In this document: one piece after another, positions 1-9,098 of the stretch
Position numbering within the stretch: the stretch's first letter is position 1
How the letters are laid out: each line of letters starts with the position of its first letter
Translations under genes and position numbers: made by a program
The notes under the pieces: generated by a model
Told to the model about the DNA's origin: nothing
Databases searched by the model: none
What the model saw: the letters and a program-made list of their open reading frames with translations, nothing else
Assembly (NCBI GenBank): GCA_018398765.1
Contig: JAHBMJ010001397.1
Span: 1 to 10,000, forward strand
Source: Chromera velia
Lineage: Eukaryota > Sar > Chromeraceae
DNA length: 10,000 bases
Reading direction: 5' to 3'

Positions 1-673
1 ATACCTAGAGATGCCCAACCCCTAACTGACCAAAGAGACGAGACGAACGCAACTCCTTCCACACACCAGAGGCAAGCGAGAGCTCCAAACTCCTGCATCC
101 ATACCGTATGAAAAGGAAGGAAAAAGGGTAAACAGATGCATCAACCCAGGTCTTTCTGACATAACAATTAAAACCCCTTGCCCATACAAAGTGTTATTTA
201 AAAGGAGACGGCAAAGCTCAGCCCACCTCAAAAGTGCAGCCACACTACAGCACCGGCGCACGATCCCCAGTGACAGGCCCACAACAAGTGCACTCTACAG
301 AAAATCTGCATAGCAACGTGGAGCTATAACTGAAAGGAATGAAGCGGGATCTTTTAATTTCTTCCTTGCTTTCTGACAGATGCCTCGGCCTGCAAAAGCA
401 TATAATCGGATTTCTACCGTACAACCGAATATTCGGATTGGGATGCGTGCGTCAGTCAAGCGTGGGCCGGTTGGGGCAGGCCGCGGCACAGACGCACGTA
501 CATATGGTGCGGCACTGCATACCACGCGCGGCATGCACGCAGACCCGCCGGCCCGGCCTGCCACTGTGCTACAACACTTCCAACCTTCACTCTCATACAC
601 TCTGGGCTCTAATTTAAAACCTTTAAAAACAACAAAAGAATCGCTAAAGATACACTTAAACGATTTTGAATAT

Positions 674-691
674 GTTTAAACTAGTTTAAAC
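674..691. repeat. perfect 18-bp AT-rich palindrome
   Basis: The 18 bases read the same on both strands and consist of two GTTTAAAC-type half sites around a central TA. They lie in the AT-rich block left of the truncated retroelement. No function is assigned; the palindrome itself is directly visible. Confidence 0.8.
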
Positions 692-986
692 TGTTTGTAT
701 ATTTAAAAAAATTTTAGAGTCAGAATTAGTGGTGGAGTCGGTCTAGTCCCGTTTTCACATGGACTCACGGAACTGCAGACTCACCGGAAGAATGGCGAAA
801 GCAATCCCAGCTCCTCAGCAAAGCCGCCTTAATTCCAGTGCTCCCCGCCGCCGCCTTAATTGCATGCATGACAGGCGCGTGCGTTGACGTACGAAACACG
901 CACGCCGCGCGGTCAAATACAATATATTATTTTTTTCTCTCACTAAACCAAATTAATTTAAAAACAGGAAATCGTACTGTTTGATC

Positions 987-1009
987 GCTTAAAACTCTTT
1001 GTTTTAAGC
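987..1009. repeat. 9-bp perfect inverted repeat with 5-nt loop
   Basis: GCTTAAAAC (987-995) and GTTTTAAGC (1001-1009) are exact reverse complements separated by TCTTT. The hairpin ends about 25 bases before the open retroelement frame begins, near the likely 5' breakpoint of that element. It may be part of an unrelated insertion or of the DNA the element joined. Confidence 0.7.
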
Positions 1010-1039
1010 TTTTAAATATTGTTTACTGCCTAAAAAAGC

Positions 1040-3190
1040 TTGAGAGGTATGGTTGTTTTGGAGACCGTTTTACTGTTGGAGACCGTTCGGGATAGATTTG
1101 TCTTAGGAGCCATTGGGGCTGTCGCCCTCCAAAAGGACTGTGCAACCGGGAGATACCGCCCCCTCGCTTTCGGCTCCCGCCGTCTGACATCCACGGAAGC
1201 CAAGTACCCCGTCCGAGAGTTGGAATTTCTAGCGATTGTGCATTTTGCGAAGGTATGGAGACACTTCCTGTCTTCAGACTCCGAAATATGGACCGATCAC
1301 CAGAGCCTCACAAATTTCAGCCACCGATCGTTCGAATTTTGCTCCCTGCGAGTCCGACGCTGGATTGAGTTCATGCAGGAGCTCGGCATCACTCCAAAGT
1401 ACATCCCAGGGAGAGCAAACATTGTAGCAGACGCCCTTTCCCGAAACCCTCCTGCCGCACGGCAGCTCGTGCCGTCTTCTGCTGAGGTTTCTCGCATGGG
1501 TCGTACTCAGTGTCTGCCTGTACATCCCAGGCCTCTACCAGAGGCTGTCCCGGTGTCTGTCCAGCCCATTGGGTCTTTGGGGGCGGAGTTCGCTGATCTG
1601 CCCGATTTGGTTCCTGAGATTGAGGAGAGCCAGACTCCAGTTAGGGAGGGAGGTGGGCAGCAGTCTCGGGCAGGGATGGAGTTGCAGAGTTTGATGGTCT
1701 CCGCCACACAGTCACAGGCATTCCTTGATGCCTGCAGGAGGGGATACTCAGCCGATCCCTTCTTCCACCCTGTCCTTCAGCATCTGTCACAGCAGCACCC
1801 ACCCGCCCCCACTCCTGATTTTACCCTTCGTTTGCGAGGCATGTCGCTTCGTGCCGGCCTCCTATATTTTGAGGGGAATCGTCTCTGTGTCCCTGGATCT
1901 CAGCAGGGAACTGTGATAGCTGGGGTGCACTCCCCTCCGCACGCTGCTCACTTTAGGACGGGGAAGACCTATCGGAAGGTAGCGTCATTGTACCACTGGC
2001 CCAAGATGTGGAGGTCAGTCGCTTCTTTTATTCGCGCATGCGATCGGTGTCAGAGAAGCAAGGGTCCCACTGCGGCCCGCCCCGGGCTCCTGCAGCCCCT
2101 TCCTATCCCTTCACGCCCTTGGGAGTCGACTTGCATTGACCGCCTTACTGATTTGCCGCCTTCCGGTGATGAGGGGTTTGATACGATTCTTGTAGTGCTT
2201 TGCCGGCTCATCAAGGCAGTTGTCTTGATTCCCACTCACAGCACAGCAGGAGCAGAGGAGACCGCGCGAATCTACCGCCAGCACGTTTCGTGCAAGAAGG
2301 GCTTCCAGCGTCATATCGTCTGCGACCGTGACCCCCGTTTTGTCGCCCGCTTTTGGCAGACCCTCCATGCCTCCAGCGGCTCAGAAGTCGATTTCGCGAC
2401 TGCATCGCACCACGACACAGCGGGTGCCGCAGAGAGAATGAATCGCACCCTCGAGGAGGCTTTGCGGTGTCTGGTAGACACGAAGCACTCCCGGTGGTCT
2501 GAATTTCTGTGTGATGTGGAGTTTGCATACAACTCCTCTGTCCATGAGGGGACTGGTTTTGCACCCCTCACTCTCGATGGTGGGAAGTCCCCGCTCATCC
2601 CTCCTGCTCTCAACCTCCCAGTCTCAGTCGAACCTTCTTTCGACGCAAGGGAATTTCTGGAGGAGCACAGCCAGATGATCGCTGCAGCGAGAGATTCACT
2701 CCGCTCAGCCCAACAAGTCATGACCCGAAACGCCAATCGCCGTCGGCGTCCCGCCGAGAACATCCGAGTAGGAGATTACGTCCTGGTGCACCGTACATGG
2801 TGGCCACGTCCTGTGGGGAAGGGGGAGGAATATGCTAGGAAGCTTGATTCAGTTTGGTTCGGTCCGTTCGAAGTCGAGACCGTTCTGCCTCGAGACAATC
2901 TGGAGGTTGTTTTGCCTGCTGGGAGCAGGAAGCACCCTATCATTCACACATCGTTGTGCAAGCCTTACCGTCAGCCAAGTGGGGAGACTCGCCCCCCGTC
3001 TGTCCGCATGCCCGCTTGGGCCGAGGAGGAGTATGAAGTCGAGAAAATCCTTGCCGTCCGAGGGAGGGGCAAGGCCAAGCAGTACAAGGTTCTCTGGAGG
3101 GGATATCCATTGGAAGACGCATCATGGGAGCCCCTGTCGTCATTGAAGAATGCAAAACAAGCGATTGCCAATTTCCATGCTTCGGCCTGA
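1040..3190 (+). CDS. Ty3/Gypsy pol fragment: RNase H, integrase, chromodomain
   Basis: The frame encodes 716 residues if read from the TTG at 1040; the first ATG is at 1049, and neither need be a natural start. RNase H covers residues ~15-137, with likely catalytic D18, E62, D86 (in WTDHQSL) and D131 (in ADALSR). A linker of about 90 residues follows. Integrase has an HHCC zinc finger (H297, H304, C334, C337) and a catalytic core with D367, D429 and E465, which is the canonical D,D-35-E spacing. A GPF motif near 608-610 matches the GPY/F module. A chromodomain occupies ~664-714, with YEVEKIL, VLWRGYP and ASWEP; in chromoviruses this directs insertion to modified histones. Odd points: the usually conserved VVDRL is VLCRL (C388), and the region before E465 reads HHDTAGAAE instead of the family's HPQTDGQTE. 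Reverse transcriptase is missing, so the protein could not support transposition alone. It may be a decaying copy or, less likely, a retained host gene. Confidence 0.85.
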   Translation: MRGMVVLETVLLLETVRDRFVLGAIGAVALQKDCATGRYRPLAFGSRRLTSTEAKYPVRELEFLAIVHFAKVWRHFLSSDSEIWTDHQSLTNFSHRSFEFCSLRVRRWIEFMQELGITPKYIPGRANIVADALSRNPPAARQLVPSSAEVSRMGRTQCLPVHPRPLPEAVPVSVQPIGSLGAEFADLPDLVPEIEESQTPVREGGGQQSRAGMELQSLMVSATQSQAFLDACRRGYSADPFFHPVLQHLSQQHPPAPTPDFTLRLRGMSLRAGLLYFEGNRLCVPGSQQGTVIAGVHSPPHAAHFRTGKTYRKVASLYHWPKMWRSVASFIRACDRCQRSKGPTAARPGLLQPLPIPSRPWESTCIDRLTDLPPSGDEGFDTILVVLCRLIKAVVLIPTHSTAGAEETARIYRQHVSCKKGFQRHIVCDRDPRFVARFWQTLHASSGSEVDFATASHHDTAGAAERMNRTLEEALRCLVDTKHSRWSEFLCDVEFAYNSSVHEGTGFAPLTLDGGKSPLIPPALNLPVSVEPSFDAREFLEEHSQMIAAARDSLRSAQQVMTRNANRRRRPAENIRVGDYVLVHRTWWPRPVGKGEEYARKLDSVWFGPFEVETVLPRDNLEVVLPAGSRKHPIIHTSLCKPYRQPSGETRPPSVRMPAWAEEEYEVEKILAVRGRGKAKQYKVLWRGYPLEDASWEPLSSLKNAKQAIANFHASA
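1058..1087 (+). repeat. 12-bp direct repeat at the start of the pol frame
   Basis: TTGGAGACCGTT occurs at 1058-1069 and again at 1076-1087, an offset of 18 bases, so the protein carries LETV twice. These residues lie before the conserved part of RNase H and look like a small duplication at the truncated 5' end. Confidence 0.6.
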
Positions 3191-3208
3191 GTGAGGCGCA
3201 CAGGCCAT

Positions 3209-3223
3209 GGGGGGGGAAGAGGG
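3209..3223 (+). other. candidate polypurine tract of the retroelement
   Basis: An uninterrupted run of 15 purines (nine G, then AAGAGGG) starts 18 bases after the pol stop codon. In LTR retrotransposons a purine run just before the 3' LTR primes plus-strand DNA synthesis, so position and composition fit. The LTR should begin directly after it. The following bases (CACGTTACG) are not a textbook TG start, and the nearest TGT is at 3234. Confidence 0.5.
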
Positions 3224-3509
3224 CACGTTACGTTGTGGCTTGTACGGCGACTTGATCACCCGCCAAACTTGCTAGTACTGGGACTGGGAAACTAACTTCG
3301 CAATACTAAGCCCGGCCGGCATTAATTAAGTGCACTAAGAGAATTAAGTGATAGACTGACAATACAGAGAAAGAAATAATAGACTTGCAATACAAAAATA
3401 AATAGAAGCATGCCGTACAGTCTTCGTCCGTCTGTATCGCTTGAATGGAGTCCTTGGAAGTGAACTCTGAGTGACAGACTTAATGAGGTAAGGTATGGTG
3501 AGTCCCCAA

Positions 3510-3531
3510 CTAGACTACGTTCTTAGTCTAG
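3510..3531. repeat. 8-bp inverted repeat (hairpin)
   Basis: CTAGACTA (3510-3517) and TAGTCTAG (3524-3531) are exact reverse complements around the 6-base loop CGTTCT. It lies in the possible 3' LTR zone of the retroelement. A role as a transcript hairpin is possible but not shown. Confidence 0.6.
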
Positions 3532-4121
3532 GAGGAAATCTGACGTAGTAGACAATTCCAGACATAAATATAGGATGTCAGTTTTATTAAATGACATCTG
3601 GCAGCTAGTGGACCGCCGCCGACCACGGTCCGTGGGGGAACCCAGAACATTCGATCATCGTAATATGCTAAAAATGCGAACGCGGCTCTAAGGCTCTAAG
3701 GTTATGCTCTAATGTCATGCGGCTCATGTTTAATCATATTCAAATTGATATACATTAATTCAATTTACGAACTGCTATATAGGCCAACCATCTATGAAAA
3801 TCTTAACATCATCACGCATGCATAAGCAGACAGATTAGCAGTATCATTAGCTTCCATACCACCTATTATATCACTTATATGCTAATATAGAAACTGAGTC
3901 TTGTTACTGAGAAACACCGACGTGTGTTATAGCACTAAGAACATCAAACTGCAGGTACGTTTTCCCCTGGGGCTTCCTTCAAGTTGAAGGAATATTATTA
4001 CCTGGAATAATCCGAAGGCCCCCACCCAGATTCGCCGCACAATTTCGCAGACTGAACGTTCTTCATTGGACAAAACTCCGTGACTCGGAATTAATTTCAT
4101 TGACGCACGTGCTGATTTAGG

Positions 4122-4141
4122 TGCTGATCGATCGATCAGCA
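4122..4141. repeat. perfect 20-bp palindrome
   Basis: A perfect 20-bp palindrome of two TGCTGATCGA-type arms, built on tandem GATC/ATCG units. GTGCTGAT also occurs 14 bases upstream (from 4109), so part of one arm is duplicated nearby. It may be a simple-sequence product or a dimeric protein binding site. Confidence 0.75.
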
Positions 4142-4149
4142 AAGCAATT

Positions 4150-4181
4150 CAGGAATGAATGCTAGAATGAATGAATGAATT
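4150..4181. repeat. GAAT tetranucleotide repeat
   Basis: GAATGAAT, a short interruption (GCTA), then four further GAAT units form a short imperfect microsatellite. It is the first of the dense simple repeats that mark the right half of the window. Confidence 0.75.
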
Positions 4182-4347
4182 TACTTCTGAGGGAGGAAAG
4201 AAGGAATTTAGGGCTTCAACAAAGGAGGCGCAGACATCCTGCCTGACTTTTTGGTCGTCCCTTCATGCCCCTTCCGTCCCTTTCTTTGCATGCAAGTCAC
4301 TCTAGTGCATCAGGTTCACTGCAAGTTGAATTCTTCAAATTTTGGAG

Positions 4348-4388
<41 letters not shown>

Positions 4389-4406
4389 TGCGCGCGCGCG
4401 CGCGAG

Positions 4407-4438
<32 letters not shown>

Positions 4439-4466
4439 CGCTGTGTGTGTGTTTGCATGTGTGTGC
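4348..4466. repeat. compound microsatellite (CT)n(TG)n(CG)n(AGAT)n(AG)n(TG)n
   Basis: Successive blocks are CT (4348-4371), TG (4371-4390), CG (4391-4404), AGAT (about 4405-4426), AG (to 4438) and GT-rich sequence to 4466. The adjoining TG and CG blocks give ~34 bases of alternating purine-pyrimidine, the kind of sequence that can adopt Z-DNA. The CT block on the left and the AG block on the right are complementary and could pair as a hairpin. Confidence 0.92.
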
Positions 4467-4907
4467 GGGTCGAGGCCCACTACTTGCCTGCCTGGCCGAA
4501 ATGGCGAAACTCGACGTCTCGGACGCTTTCTTTTTCTTTCTTCCTTTGAAAACCCCATGCATGCAGACATGCAAACGCAGTCATTGTCGTTCTCCCAAAC
4601 TCTCTCTAGCTCTCTCTTCATGTGTTGCGCGCATTTTTGCGCACCAACGCAAACTTTCTGGGGACGACAGAAAGCTCAGAGAGAGAGAACAGAGAGGGAA
4701 GAGTTAGAAATGAGCACATGCAGGAAGCAGCAAAAATGCACTTCTGGCAGACAGAATCTCTCCTCTTTGAATGCAATTTCGCATTCATTTGATTCAGCAA
4801 TCAGGAGTGATGTACGAGAGGAAAAAAGGGCAACAGACGAGGCGTAAGAGATTAGATGAGAGGGGAAAGAAGGAACTGCAGAGGAAGGGGGGGTGAGGCA
4901 AAATAGG

Positions 4908-4952
4908 TCCAACAAGCTCATCCAACAAGGAGAGGAGCACATCCAACAAGCT
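4908..4952. repeat. three spaced copies of TCCAACAAG
   Basis: Copies start at 4908, 4921 and 4942, two of them extended to TCCAACAAGCT, with spacings of 13 and 21 bases. They look like a small degenerate tandem repeat rather than a regulatory array. Confidence 0.55.
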
Positions 4953-5420
4953 AAAAGAAAGAAAGAATGAAAGAAGCAAGGAAAGAAGGAAAAGACCAGG
5001 ACCGATATAGACCCACCCCCAAACTCCTGCAGGGCGTAGGGTCGAATTCTTTCTTGCCCAAAAGAGCAAATTCATTCAAAAGGAGGCTACATAGAGGGTC
5101 CAACTGTCGCAAAGAAAAAGAACAACATTAGAAAGAACTCTCAAAGCAAAGTCAAAGACACTGCACAAGTATGTTGTCACCACGTTCGGCTCTTTCTCAT
5201 TTTACCCCCTGTGCGCCATTTTCTCCTTTGCCTTTCTTTTTCAAAGAAAGCCAAGGGAAGACAGACGGACACACAGATGAATCCAAAAACCCAAAAAAAA
5301 GCTTCAGACCAAGAAGAAACGACGAGCACAGAGATGCAGAGAAAGAGCAACACGAAGAAAGTCACGTTTAAAAAAACCAATGCGCTACTCAATCAGAAAG
5401 CAAGCTGCCCTTCCCTGAGA

Positions 5421-5444
5421 CTTTTGTCCCGCAGGGGGCAAAAG
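5421..5444 (+). repeat. 10-bp hairpin with GCAG loop
   Basis: CTTTTGTCCC (5421-5430) and GGGGCAAAAG (5435-5444) pair over ten positions, one of them a G-U pair that works only in a plus-strand RNA. It lies ~440 bases downstream of the desaturase stop, opposite to that gene's direction. No T-run or known family accompanies it. Confidence 0.4.
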
Positions 5445-5885
5445 ACACGCAAAAAGAGAAAGAAAGATCAAAATGAATGCAGATGGCAATATCACCACCC
5501 ATCACGGGGAAGGATAGGACATGAGGTACAGGATTTGCCTCACCGATGTCGGCAACATCCGGCCGCCTTCCTTCACTCCCCTTCCCCCCACCGTTCTTTC
5601 CTCTCTTCTCTTCTTTTCACTCCATGCAGGAAGGACACTTCCGTGTTGATCTTTCTTTGTCCATTAATAAATTTGTTGCTGTCTGGCTTTTTTTTTCTTT
5701 TGAGTCCCTTTATGCAATTCCATTGTTCCCAAGTTCTCATGCAGATCGCGAAAGGCTGGTTGAGTGAAGACAGGCCGTCTGCGCGGTGCTTGCCTGAGAA
5801 AGCAGGGAGAAATGCAGAATCGAAACAACACGTTGCTGTCGACATTTGCAGTCCGATTCCTTCGGCCTCTCAGCAGTGCACTCCT

Positions 5886-5995
5886 CTAGAGAGACTGCCC
5901 GTCGGCCCGCTCCTCCCCCCCTGCATCTCCTCTGTACCAAACCACGTCGCCATGGTCGTCTACCATTCTGCACACACAAACACACAATCACTCTT

Positions 5996-6028
<33 letters not shown>

Positions 6029-9000
6029 AACGAACAAGCAGACACGCAGGCAGACATACAGTCGAATGGACACACAGAAAGGAAGGTAAGACAGAATAAC
6101 TGCATCCCGACAGGCAAGCTGGCAGGCAAGCTGGCAGCTAGACAAAAAGCAGGCAGGTAGAAAAGCACGTAGACAGACAGACACAATAATGCCTGAACAT
6201 GCCTGCATCCCTTTTTTTCCTCTTTGCATTTGGTCATCTGATCCGTTCATTCATTCCCTTTCTTGTTCTTTCTTTTTTGCCGGTTTACTTCTTTCCTTGC
6301 TCGCTTTTGTCCGTCCGTCCGTCCATCCGTGCTTTCTTTCTTTCCTTTGTGGCTGCCTTCCTTCCTTCCTTCCCCTCTTTCTCCCAGTCTTTCCGTTCTT
6401 CCAGATAGATACTTTGGCAGACGGAACGGGCAAGTACGCAAGCACATGCAGACGCACGCAAAAACAAACATAATCTTGCCTAAGAGAAGAGACCTTCACT
6501 GAGCGAGGGGGGGGGGGAAGAGGGACGAAAACTATTGGACCTTGACACAGAGGCGCACGAGAGAAGAAGAAAAGACAATCGCGTTTCTCTCTCTTTCTCT
6601 CTCTTCTCTCTTTTGTCACTATGTCCAGTCTGCTACTGCCCACCTATTGCACACAGAGCCCCCCCCACACAAACACACACAGAGACCCCTACCTCCCTAC
6701 CTACCTGCAGTCTCTGACAGAGTCCTTGAGTGCCCGGATGAGATGGAATGGAAAGGGTCCGACAGACTTTTCCGGTTCCACATAGAACTTCCCTAGGACC
6801 GGTTTGATGGCCTCTGAGGCCTCTACCAGGTGATAGTGGGGGATCTGGGGGAAGATGTGGTGGATCACGTGAGTCTCGATGTTGTGTGTGATGCTGTTGA
6901 ACACTGCAAGGCAAAAAGGAAGGAAGGAAATGTATCCGCCAGCTAGTCGGTCAATGCAAGCGTACGTGCATGCGTGCATATCGACAGATGGATGGAATCT
7001 GCTTCTTTCTACGGTTTGAGAAAATGAAGAGAGAAAGCAGAATCACGGGAGATTGAAAGATTTCTTTCCTGACTGTTCTCACTTCACATGCTCTGAACGG
7101 TCACATACAGGCATACAGACTCCACAAGGCAAAGAAGAAGAGAAAGTACAACCCCCTATTCCTTCCTTCCTTCCTTCCTTCACTCACTCACTCACTCCCT
7201 CACTCACGCACTTCCGTAGTCCCTATCCAGAGTCGACAGGGCCCCCCTCAGATAGCTCCACTCCTCTCCCCTGTACCAGGGAACCCTCGCGTCTGTGTGG
7301 TGGAGGTAAGTGACAATCACCAGCCAGGCAGTGCCTGCACACGCGCAAGGACCCACACATACATACTTACTCCCACAGTCGAGCCTCCTGTCTGCATGTG
7401 TGCGTATCTCTGACGGGTAGAAGAGGAATAAAAACCCCCACAGTCTGCTCACTTGTCCCCCCCCTCCGCCCCCCCCTCAACCCACCGATAATGTAGGGAA
7501 TGATGTACATCTTCAACAACCAAAGAGGGCCAAAAGCAAGGCCCAAAGCACCCAGAAGAGCAATCATACCGCAATACCTGCATGCAACCAGACGGACAGA
7601 GGTCGACACACGTACATTCGCAATGACTGTTTCCGGCTCAAAGACTGCCACTAAGAGGCTCTCTTACAGCCATCCACGCAAGCGTACTCACAGATCCCAC
7701 AAAGCCCGAGAGGCGGCAAGAGAAAAGAAAGAACAAGGCGGGCAGATAAACCAAACAGGTACCCATCAGGTCTGTGCACAGCGAACACATAAAAGCCAAA
7801 CAAAGTTCGGTGTGCGCTGACTCTTGCACGGTTGCAACTTGAGAATTGACTGGCCTGGCGCGTTGGAATTGAACGCAAACAGGAATCATCACGAACCAAC
7901 ACTCTAATCTCTTCCTCTCACGAACTGCCTTTCCTTCCCTCTTTCCATTTCCCTTCTCTCCTAGATACACCTCATCTGCATGTATGTTCCCCATCCCTTG
8001 GTACCCCAAACCGACCGACCGACCAATTTCTCGATGTTGCAATGAGATTCCTCTCTCTGTCTGCAAACAGGGAACCCTGAGGGTCCAGATGCGAGCACGA
8101 TTCCCTTCCCGGTGTCCGTCTGAAGAGATACACAGGGAACGCAAGGAGCATAAACGGCAGCTCGAACCGGGCCGCCTGACTGGCTGCGGGGAGGGAATTG
8201 TACTTCGACTCCGCGAGAGGATACCACGACTCATCGTTATCCACGTGGCCGTGGTTCTGGTGGTGCGTCCTGTGGGAGATCTGCCAGCCGTGGTAGGGCA
8301 CCAGGATGGATGAGTGGGTGAGATGGCCGATGAGGTCGTTCAACTTTCTGTCGTCAGAGAAGCTCCCTGTAGGCAGACAGACACGCAGACAAACAGACAG
8401 ACGGACTATATGTTTTTCTTCTTGTCCCTTCTTTTCTTCATGTACACAGACAGACAGACAGACAGGCAGGCAGGCATCTTGGTCGAACGTTTGATTATCT
8501 GATTGTCCTTCCTTTCGTTTCCTTTCCTTTCCAACCAGAGCAAGAAAGAGGATGAACGACAGAAAAAAGGAAGGCCGTCGGGCGGCCTCTTTTGAAAACG
8601 GTCGAGAGAGAGCGAGAGAGAGAGAGAAACAGAGAGAGAGAGAGACAGAGAGAGAGCTTTGAATGTACAGAAGGACAACCTGTGTGGTTGCAAGAATGCA
8701 CAAAAGAGAAAACCAATTCAGTCACCCAAACGGTGCAAGCTGAGGTGAGCCAGAAAGATTAAGGTGGGCAAGGGAGCATTTCGCACATGTAAAACGACAT
8801 GCCGATACACAGCGGCATGGAAAGACAGATTGACAGATTGACAGACCGTGGCCGCAGTCGTGCCCAACAACAAACAGAGCCCAGAACATCGTCCCTGCAT
8901 ATCCGTATATACGTACGTATGCGTGGATGCATACAGTCATTCAGAGAGGCAAAACAGACATATTCAACGGTCTGAGGGACACGAAGAAGAAGAGGAGCAC

Positions 9001-9043
9001 GCTTTTACGAAGAAGACGAGCACGCTCTTGAAAACACCCGCAT

Positions 9044-9098
<55 letters not shown>

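Larger units (their letters stand above)
1..1033. other. non-coding region upstream of the retroelement
   Basis: I find no gene here. Open frames in the first ~680 bases are short, overlap on both strands and show no recognisable domain. From about 600 the base composition shifts to AT-rich, with runs such as TTTAAA, and this holds to 1033 apart from a GC-rich island near 770-910. That island has GCCGCCTTAATT twice (about 824 and 851) and an 8-bp stem, GCGTGCGT at 877-884 against ACGCACGC at 898-905. No reverse transcriptase motif was seen in any frame, so the missing part of the adjacent pol gene is not present here. The AT-rich part could be older inserted DNA or an unidentified element. 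Confidence 0.6.
1034..3223 (+). mobile_element. 5'-truncated Ty3/Gypsy chromovirus retrotransposon
   Basis: This is the 3' part of an LTR retrotransposon: the end of pol (RNase H, integrase, chromodomain) followed after 18 bases by a purine run. The order RNase H then integrase is diagnostic of Ty3/Gypsy elements, and the C-terminal chromodomain places it among the chromoviruses. Gag, protease and reverse transcriptase should lie upstream but are absent from positions 1-1033, so the element is truncated or was broken by rearrangement. The left limit is set at an in-frame TAA (1031-1033). The right limit is the end of the purine run; a 3' LTR may follow but cannot be delimited without a second copy. 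Confidence 0.88.
3224..4347. other. non-coding region, possible 3' LTR then intergenic DNA
   Basis: No convincing gene is present. The first ~350 bases could include the 3' LTR of the truncated element. They hold an AATAAA at 3397-3402 and two related stretches around 3351-3390 sharing AGACT and CAATACA, but no second LTR copy exists in the window to fix the borders. Inverted repeats occur at 3510-3531, 3574-3598 and 3623-3635 (CCACGG-T-CCGTGG). GGCTCTAA is repeated in tandem at 3684-3699. A 71-codon minus-strand frame at 3927-4142 shows no recognisable domain. From ~3700 to 3900 the DNA is AT-rich. Confidence 0.55.
4467..5885. other. repeat-rich non-coding DNA downstream of the desaturase
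   Basis: No gene is supported. This stretch follows the desaturase stop codon on the minus strand, so its right part probably includes the 3' UTR. The longer plus-strand frames (for example 5211-6089) are made of low-complexity K, R, S and Q runs, show no domain, and run antisense through the last desaturase exon. Visible structures are a TGAATGC/GCATTCA hairpin (4768-4787), three copies of TCCAACAAG (4908, 4921, 4942), an 8-bp CTTTCTTT/AAAGAAAG hairpin with a 3-base loop (5232-5250) and a 10-bp hairpin at 5421-5444. I could not identify a polyadenylation signal with confidence. Confidence 0.6.

Noticed and set aside
606-719. CTCTAA ... TTAGAG ends as a possible MITE
   Set aside because: Only six bases of the terminal repeat match and no target site duplication is visible.
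2311-2763. A 150-codon minus-strand frame inside pol
   Set aside because: It is the shadow of the integrase coding strand; no recognisable motif.
3927-4142. A 71-codon minus-strand frame as a small gene or pol remnant
   Set aside because: No family motif can be recognised in any frame, and its length is expected by chance.
5521-5580. Minus-strand peptide DVADIGEANP as a candidate C-terminal desaturase exon
   Set aside because: There is no pyrimidine tract or good acceptor before it. The exon at 5967-5886 fits phase, acceptor and motif (HGDVVWY) far better.
5211-6089. A 292-codon plus-strand open frame
   Set aside because: It is low-complexity (K, R, S, Q and T runs from microsatellites), has no domain, and runs antisense through the last desaturase exon.
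7638-8234. A 198-codon minus-strand frame that might be an extra desaturase exon
   Set aside because: Its sequence does not align with the desaturase family, and direct joining of 8024 to 7577 gives the exact family spacing, so this is intron 3 plus an out-of-frame shadow of exon 3.
8372-8476. CAGA/GACA repeats as a CRISPR-like array
   Set aside because: They are tetranucleotide microsatellites without regular repeat-spacer structure, in a eukaryotic intron.
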